The notes beneath the pieces are model-generated. The model was not told the origin of the DNA. It searched no databases and saw nothing but the letters and a program-made list of their open reading frames with translations. This document shows positions 52,998-58,297 of a stretch of DNA of 58,297 nt, one piece after another. This stretch comes from an uncultured Bacilli bacterium. Lineage in GTDB: Bacteria > Bacillota_I > Bacilli_A > RF39 > UBA660. Each line of letters begins with the position of its first letter. The first letter of the stretch is position 1. The stretch covers positions 1 to 58,297 of the forward strand of contig CANRPT010000003.1 in NCBI GenBank assembly GCA_947632565.1, read 5' to 3'. The position numbers and the translations under genes were made by a program.

Positions 52998-54393
52998 ATT
53001 TTTTGGATTTTGTTTTTTTCGTTTCAGATTTTTTTTCTTTGGAATTGGATGTATCCTTTTCCAATTTTTGTTCTGGTTCCTTTTTTTCTTCTACCGCTTG
53101 TTCTTTCTTTTCAGTCTTTTCGCTTTCCTGCTTCATGGATTTTATTTTTTGAATATATTTTCTTTTCATCTTATTTTTGAATATTAGTTCTAAAACTAAT
53201 AAAATTAATAATAAGATAGAGATACCAGCCATCAATAATAATACTACTTTATATTGTTGTAAAGAAGAATGATAATCTTCTTGCATTTGTGTAACAATAT
53301 CTTTCATATAAGTTTGAATGCTTTCTTCTTTGGGATGATAAGAATACCAACCTTTTTGACCTGTTGTTAAATCCGTTCCATAAATTAACAGATAATCAGG
53401 ATTATGATTGTTTTGATATACCGTTACTTCTTTGTCTAAAACATTGATTTGTTTCTGGGTATAACCTTCTATTTCTTCCTCACTAGGTTCTAAAACAATT
53501 GTTTTTTGGATAGAAAAAAAGGCTTCATATTTTTGATAAGAATTGCTTTGTTCCTCATATCGATAAAAAGCAATTTCTCCATTTTGATTTTTTAATCCTA
53601 CTAAAGTAATATTTGTTTTTTCATGATAAAATGCAGGAATCTCTGTTTCTTGGATGGTAACTGTTTTTTCGATAAAAGATTCCGGTGGTATAAGGGAACT
53701 TTTTCTCTTTACAACAGTGAAATTTTCTTTTTCTACTTCTACTACAATAGGATTACTGTCCTCAACAACAACATTTATTGTATAGGTTTTACTCACTCCT
53801 GTTTCAGAAGTTACTTTTATTTCGAATTTGTTATCTCCTTCTAAAACTTCTTTTTCTCCAGTTCCTTCTATACTAGCATAAGAATCTTCTTTCGTGGCAT
53901 TGATTTTTATTTTCTCTATATTAGATTCTACATGAACTGTATATTCTAAGGTATTTTTATTAAAATTAGGAGAAAGAGAATATCCTTCTACTGCTAAACT
54001 ACTTAAATTATTATTCGTAGATTTTTCACGTGGTTTCACTACATTAATCGTGACTGATTTTTTGGTAGTAAAAGGACTTCCATTCGAATCTGCTACATCC
54101 ACAGGAGTAACGGTAATGGTTGCACTACCTGTATTTTTGGCAGAAAATTGAAAACTTTTAGATTCATTTTCTAACCATATACTAGCATTTCCACCCGATA
54201 ATATATTTCCATTCGAACTAGTAATTGAGAATTTTCCCGCTAAACCACTGGCATTGACAGTAACCGTTACTTTTCCACCGGTTGTAACACTTTTGGTATT
54301 GACACTAATCGTTAAAGATGCGGCATTTACATGTCCTAAAAAGCCAAAAAATAGGGCTATTAAAACGATTCCATATCTTATTTTCTTTTTCAT
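52996..54393 (-). CDS. Cadherin-like beta-sandwich surface protein with C-terminal membrane anchor
   Basis: A 465-residue protein with a signal peptide (1-24), a BIG-like beta domain (about 25-115), then a cadherin-like beta-sandwich (NNNLSSLAVEGYSLSPNFNKNTLEYTVHV, about 125-210), a linker, and a late membrane helix (about 387-410). The tail is a highly charged Lys/Glu-rich cytosolic region. Such domains mediate carbohydrate or protein binding at the surface. It follows the glucosaminidase-dockerin gene by 12 bp, so they are probably co-transcribed. Confidence 0.85.
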   Translation of the reverse strand: MKKKIRYGIVLIALFFGFLGHVNAASLTISVNTKSVTTGGKVTVTVNASGLAGKFSITSSNGNILSGGNASIWLENESKSFQFSAKNTGSATITVTPVDVADSNGSPFTTKKSVTINVVKPREKSTNNNLSSLAVEGYSLSPNFNKNTLEYTVHVESNIEKIKINATKEDSYASIEGTGEKEVLEGDNKFEIKVTSETGVSKTYTINVVVEDSNPIVVEVEKENFTVVKRKSSLIPPESFIEKTVTIQETEIPAFYHEKTNITLVGLKNQNGEIAFYRYEEQSNSYQKYEAFFSIQKTIVLEPSEEEIEGYTQKQINVLDKEVTVYQNNHNPDYLLIYGTDLTTGQKGWYSYHPKEESIQTYMKDIVTQMQEDYHSSLQQYKVVLLLMAGISILLLILLVLELIFKNKMKRKYIQKIKSMKQESEKTEKKEQAVEEKKEPEQKLEKDTSNSKEKKSETKKTKSKK

Positions 54394-54405
54394 TTGTACT
54401 CCTTT

Positions 54406-56490
54406 TTATCTTCCGTTTTGAATGACGTTGGCAGAACCCATAATATAATTTTTGACATTTACATAATCTACTGCTGATACCTGATTATCTTTATTGACAT
54501 CAGATGCTTTTAAATAAATATCACTTAAAATACTCGTTGCCATAATATGATTTTTAATTCTAACATAATCACTAGCCGTAATATTTCCATCTCCATTGGT
54601 ATCACCATAAATTAAAACGACTAATTTTTCTGTTAATCCAGAAGTAATATTGACGATATCTCCTGTACCGATAATTCCTGATTCTTTGGTATTTCCCCCT
54701 GCATCTGTGATGGTTACCACCCCACCTGTATGAGTTAAATTATTTTTGATTGTTTCTACGGTGGTAGATGGTTGAATACCATAAATTAATCCTGCTTGAT
54801 AATCGTAATTGGCTTCTTCTACAATTGCCTTGATTGCTTTTGGTGTTGGTACTGCTTTCTCTGGATTGGTAGGAGTTGTAGGTGGGGTTACTTCTTCCGG
54901 CTGTGCATTACTTTCAAAATTTATTTTGGTAAAGTAAGAAGCGGAAACGTAAACTTGGGAAGTATTCCAATCATATAAAACCCTAGGATTACTTTTAGAA
55001 CTTCCGGTATAATCCAGATTACTGTCGATAACAGGATCACTCATAATCTTATACCAAAGATTACTTCCATTTTCCATAGGTCCTATTACTTCTTCTATGA
55101 CTGCTACACTAGAATCTTTTAATTTGTATTGATAATAATCAGTAGAAACATTCACTCCTCCTGGTGTTTTTTTGGCATAAACTTGATTGTTATAAGAATT
55201 ATTTAAAACGGCTAATTTTACACTATTGCGATCTTGAAAGCCAAAATATTTATCCAATTCATAATAGTAGTGAGCAGCTTTTTCTCCCCAAAATGGATCC
55301 GAAGCATATCGATAATTTAAACCTTGTAACTTATTACCTAAATTTGCCCCTCTAAATTTTCCATAATACTCCCCTGGCTGTAAATATTTATACGATAACC
55401 AACCATAAGCATAATTATAGATACAATCTTCAATACTTTCAAAAACACTGGCATTTCCATAAGGATTACTATCTACGGCATCTAAACCGAATAAATTATT
55501 TTTGTTACGAGCAATAGGACTAGAACCATAGCCAGATTCATTAATTCCAATTGCCATCATTAAAGCCGCATTTACTCCATACAAATTTTGGGCATCTACA
55601 AAGAAATGACCCGTATTTTTCATGGTGTATATTTCTCCTTTTGTTGCTTCTAATTTAGTAATTCTATCATTTAAAAATTGATTTAAATTTTCTTCACTAT
55701 AGCTTGTTTTGGTACGAAAAGATAAATATTGATAATAATTATAATATGGTTTATCTGGATTCACAGAATGTTCATAGGTATGGTTTTTGTAATCCTCTAA
55801 TAAAGTTTTTAAATCTTTATAAAAATAATGACCATCATAACTATAATAATTTCCTACTTCTAACATTTCTGGTTTTAAATCAAGAGTAGTAGAGCCTCCA
55901 CCTTGATTCGTTTCATCCATAATACTGGCTGGAAAAACATGAATCAAATTATCATTGGTAACTTGATAATACTGCGATTTTTTGACCCATACGAGAGGCA
56001 CAATTTCATATAATCTTAAAGAGCCATCATAACGATTAATCCATCCTTCTAAACCAGATATTTTAATTCTAGCACGCTTGGTAGCATAATCCATTTCCAA
56101 AAATGCAGCATCATCTGGAGTTCCTCCTTTAATATAGGCTCCATCTGCATTATTGGAATCTTTGGTTGGATAAACAGATATATAATTATTATGACCAGCT
56201 GGATAGGAAATCTCGTAATCAATTAAAGCATATTTTGCATCTAATATTTTTCCTTCTTCTACTAACACCAAATTATCATTTGGCGTATTATTCATAATAT
56301 TCTTTGCTTCTTCATAAGTTTCATAACAAGCAACAGTCGTTAAACTGCCATCTTCTTTTGCTTCTGCTAATTCTATTTTTTGACATTCTGTCACACGAGA
56401 TTCTATTTCTGGTGCTGTTAATGCTTTTACTTTGAAATTCGGAATAGAAATCAAAAAAACAAAAAGAAATAATAATATTTTTCTCTGCAT
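54406..56490 (-). CDS. Secreted glucosaminidase-domain hydrolase with C-terminal dockerin
   Basis: A 694-residue secreted protein. Signal peptide (1-23), an SH3b-like beta region, then a glucosaminidase domain of the LytG/Atl type at about 295-420 (LYGVNAALMMAIGINESGYGSSPIARNKNNLFGLDA, with the catalytic Glu in INESGYG). A Pro-rich linker (TPPTTPTNPEKAVPTPK) leads to a type I dockerin at about 629-690, with two calcium loops, DTNGDGNITASD and DVNKDNQVSAVD. It would cleave peptidoglycan glycan strands. The dockerin implies a cohesin partner, not seen in this window. Strong AGGAAGGAAG site. Confidence 0.88.
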   Translation of the reverse strand: MQRKILLFLFVFLISIPNFKVKALTAPEIESRVTECQKIELAEAKEDGSLTTVACYETYEEAKNIMNNTPNDNLVLVEEGKILDAKYALIDYEISYPAGHNNYISVYPTKDSNNADGAYIKGGTPDDAAFLEMDYATKRARIKISGLEGWINRYDGSLRLYEIVPLVWVKKSQYYQVTNDNLIHVFPASIMDETNQGGGSTTLDLKPEMLEVGNYYSYDGHYFYKDLKTLLEDYKNHTYEHSVNPDKPYYNYYQYLSFRTKTSYSEENLNQFLNDRITKLEATKGEIYTMKNTGHFFVDAQNLYGVNAALMMAIGINESGYGSSPIARNKNNLFGLDAVDSNPYGNASVFESIEDCIYNYAYGWLSYKYLQPGEYYGKFRGANLGNKLQGLNYRYASDPFWGEKAAHYYYELDKYFGFQDRNSVKLAVLNNSYNNQVYAKKTPGGVNVSTDYYQYKLKDSSVAVIEEVIGPMENGSNLWYKIMSDPVIDSNLDYTGSSKSNPRVLYDWNTSQVYVSASYFTKINFESNAQPEEVTPPTTPTNPEKAVPTPKAIKAIVEEANYDYQAGLIYGIQPSTTVETIKNNLTHTGGVVTITDAGGNTKESGIIGTGDIVNITSGLTEKLVVLIYGDTNGDGNITASDYVRIKNHIMATSILSDIYLKASDVNKDNQVSAVDYVNVKNYIMGSANVIQNGR

Positions 56491-56639
56491 TTTTTCACTT
56501 CCTTCCTAGTCATTCAATTTTATTATAGCAAATAATCATTCAAAAGTATATGTTTCGACTTTTTCTTTTCGAAATCTCTTCATTTTGTCAACCAAAAAAT
56601 GTAAAGTATGTCAATTTTTTAGATTCTTATTTTGAAAAA

Positions 56640-56668
56640 TTGTATAATTTCTGTAATTTGGTTATAAT
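56640..56668 (+). promoter_or_regulatory. Promoter of the LCP gene
   Basis: TTGTAT, a 17-bp spacer and TATAAT, with GTGAGG as the ribosome site before the ATG at 56687. The glucosaminidase gene is divergent and has an extended -10 TGCTATAAT about 40 bp upstream of its start. Confidence 0.6.
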
Positions 56669-56686
56669 GATAATAGTGAGGATTAT

Positions 56687-58222
56687 ATGAGTGCAAAAAA
56701 GAAAAAAAAGAAAACTTATCAATTCAACAACTTACTTATTCTATTAGTCATTATTAGTAGTTGTTTTTTAATTTATCATATTTTATTATTAGGACCAATT
56801 GAACCAAAAATTCGTTATTTTTTGATTGCTGTGATTATTTGTATCAATTTCTTTTTCTTTTTATATAAAAGAAATAAACCCAAAAAATTAGCTATTTTGA
56901 TGATGATTTTATTTATTGCTATCAATATTATTGGATGTTATTCCATTAATAAAGTATACCGTATTATTGATTCCATTCATAAAAATAAGATTGTATATTC
57001 TTCTAGTTTAATTGCCATGCAAAATAGTAAGATAGAAACAATCGATGATGTTACGAAATTAAAAATTGGTATTATTGATGATACATTATCAGTTGATAAC
57101 TATATGATTGCTCAAGAAATGATTGCAGAAAATCATTTAGAAAATGATAATGAAATGATATCTTATCATGATTTATTAGTAATGTTAAATGATTTATATC
57201 AAGGAAAAATTGATACCATGTTTATTTCTAGTAATTATCGTATGATGTTTCAAAATACAGAGGGATTTGAAAATATCAATAATGATGTAAAAGTTATTAT
57301 GGAAAAGGATAAAACAATACAGAAGGAAAATAATACCCTTTCTGTATTAGCAGATTCTTCTGATTTAAAACCTTTTTCTGTATTATTAATGGGAGTAGAT
57401 TCTGAAAAAGATGGCTTAAAGAAGAATGCCTATGCAAATGGAGATGGATTAATTTTACTTACGTTTAATCCAAAGACTTTAAATGTTACAATGATGTCTA
57501 TTCCAAGAGATTCCTATGTACCAATTAGTTGTCGTGATAATACCAAAAACAAATTAACACATGCTGGATGGTTCGGAACAGATTGTATGATAGAAACGAT
57601 TGAAAATGTATTTGACATTGAGATTCATTATTATGTGAAAGTTAATTTTAAAGGTGTTGTTAGTATTGTAGATCACTTAGGTGGAGTTACGGTAGATGTT
57701 CCTAAAAGGTTATGTACAGATGATTCCAACCGTCAAGGGGAAGTTTGTATTGAAAAAGGAATCCAAACTTTAAATGGTGAACAAGCTTTGGTACTGGCTA
57801 GAAATCGTTATGATTTGAAACTTGGAGATATTGATCGTGGATATAACCAACAATTATTAATTAAAGGTCTTTTAAATAAGGTTACAGAAATTAGAAATGT
57901 AAATACTCTGTTAGAATTATTAGAAACAGTATCCAATAATTTAGATACGAATTTAACAACAGAAGAAATTTTATCTTTTTATAATATTTTTAAAGATATT
58001 TTAGTATCCAGAGAGTACCAAACTAATAGCAATGATTTCATTAATATTGTGCAATTAAGATTAAGCGGAGTGAATCAAAAGCATTATTTTGAAAACTTAA
58101 AAAGTAATTTATGGTGCTATTTCATCAATCAAGATAGCATTCAATCTGTAAGCCGTGAAATGAAGATTAATCTCGGACTAGAAGAAGCAAAAATGGAAAA
58201 AAGCTTTCAATTTACGCCATAA
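56687..58222 (+). CDS. LytR-CpsA-Psr (LCP) family wall-polymer ligase
   Basis: A 511-residue protein. Three N-terminal membrane helices (about 15-37, 43-62, 66-90) are followed by an extracellular part with two domains. Residues about 120-210 look like a periplasmic-binding-protein fold (KLKIGIIDDTLSVDNYMIAQEMI). The LCP domain, at about 230-440, has FSVLLMGVDS, MMSIPRDSYVPI, DHLGGVTVDVP and LNGEQALVLARNR, with the conserved Asp and Arg residues. LCP enzymes transfer undecaprenyl-linked polymers to peptidoglycan. The extra domain and three helices fit a minority subfamily. It may attach the glycans made in this window. Confidence 0.9.
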   Translation: MSAKKKKKKTYQFNNLLILLVIISSCFLIYHILLLGPIEPKIRYFLIAVIICINFFFFLYKRNKPKKLAILMMILFIAINIIGCYSINKVYRIIDSIHKNKIVYSSSLIAMQNSKIETIDDVTKLKIGIIDDTLSVDNYMIAQEMIAENHLENDNEMISYHDLLVMLNDLYQGKIDTMFISSNYRMMFQNTEGFENINNDVKVIMEKDKTIQKENNTLSVLADSSDLKPFSVLLMGVDSEKDGLKKNAYANGDGLILLTFNPKTLNVTMMSIPRDSYVPISCRDNTKNKLTHAGWFGTDCMIETIENVFDIEIHYYVKVNFKGVVSIVDHLGGVTVDVPKRLCTDDSNRQGEVCIEKGIQTLNGEQALVLARNRYDLKLGDIDRGYNQQLLIKGLLNKVTEIRNVNTLLELLETVSNNLDTNLTTEEILSFYNIFKDILVSREYQTNSNDFINIVQLRLSGVNQKHYFENLKSNLWCYFINQDSIQSVSREMKINLGLEEAKMEKSFQFTP

Positions 58223-58270
58223 AAAGGGGCTGTCGGGAAATTAAATAATTAATTTCCGATAGTCCTTTTT
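58221..58270 (+). terminator. Terminator after the LCP gene
   Basis: AAAAAGG...AAATTAA pairs with TTAATTTCC...CCTTTTT, about 20 bp including G-U pairs, followed by ATTTTT. Confidence 0.85.
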
Positions 58271-58297
58271 ATTTTTGCTTTACACTTGGAAAAATTT

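Overview
This is an AT-rich (roughly 30% G+C by eye) chromosomal window from a low-GC Gram-positive, probably anaerobic bacterium (Bacillota/Mycoplasmatota-like gut lineage). I infer this from peptidoglycan precursor genes (ddl, a MurF-type ligase, murI), a sortase with its wall-anchored substrate, an LCP wall-polymer ligase, PASTA and dockerin domains, and a superoxide reductase of the kind found in anaerobes. The standard code applies: TGA is a genuine stop at tight gene junctions (26962-26964, 27933-27935) and Trp is TGG in the intact genes. No species is assigned.

Layout. (1) 1-8.5 kb, minus strand: a bacterial Tam41-type CDP-diacylglycerol synthase, an SDR epimerase, superoxide reductase, ddl, a membrane MurF-like ligase, an alpha/beta hydrolase, murI, a phosphodiester-glycosidase-domain protein and a small anchored protein. 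(2) 8.6-9.85 kb: a four-helix membrane protein with a D-x3-D motif, preceded by a ~580-nt highly structured non-coding RNA with its own near-consensus promoter. I interpret the pair as OLE RNA and its partner OapA. (3) 9.85-15 kb: a YfiH-like protein, a Nudix hydrolase and a four-gene glycosyltransferase set (GT4, Alg14-like, Alg13-like fused to GtrA, GtrB-like). (4) 15-18.4 kb: a 930-residue thioester-domain surface protein and its sortase. (5) 18.5-20.5 kb: a RloA/RloB (AbiL-like) ATPase/Toprim defence pair. (6) 20.6-46.1 kb: a large surface-polysaccharide locus. (7) 46.2-51.4 kb: an Rpn-family nuclease with C-terminal tandem repeats, and a second glycan set (GT2, Wzy-like polymerase, GT-C protein). 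(8) 51.5-58.2 kb: cell-wall and surface genes (PASTA protein, cadherin-like protein, glucosaminidase-dockerin, LCP).

The polysaccharide locus contains precursor genes (capE-capF-capG for UDP-N-acetyl-L-fucosamine; rmlC and rmlD for dTDP-L-rhamnose), many glycosyltransferases, a Wzx-type flippase and also a TagG/TagH-type ABC exporter, so at least two glycans may be made. A plus-strand, very AT-rich cassette (25.7-30.5 kb: GT4, pyruvyltransferase, flippase, GT10 fucosyltransferase) interrupts the minus-strand array. Its fucosyltransferase carries a C10 homopolymer, a likely phase-variation switch. Three genes are decayed: a GT-C transferase (one in-frame TGA), galE (one TGA and two homopolymer frameshifts) and rmlA (nonsense codon plus a large internal deletion).

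The LCP protein at the right edge is the kind of enzyme that would attach these polymers to peptidoglycan, for which the genes at the left edge make precursors. I made no database searches; assignments rest on motif recognition.
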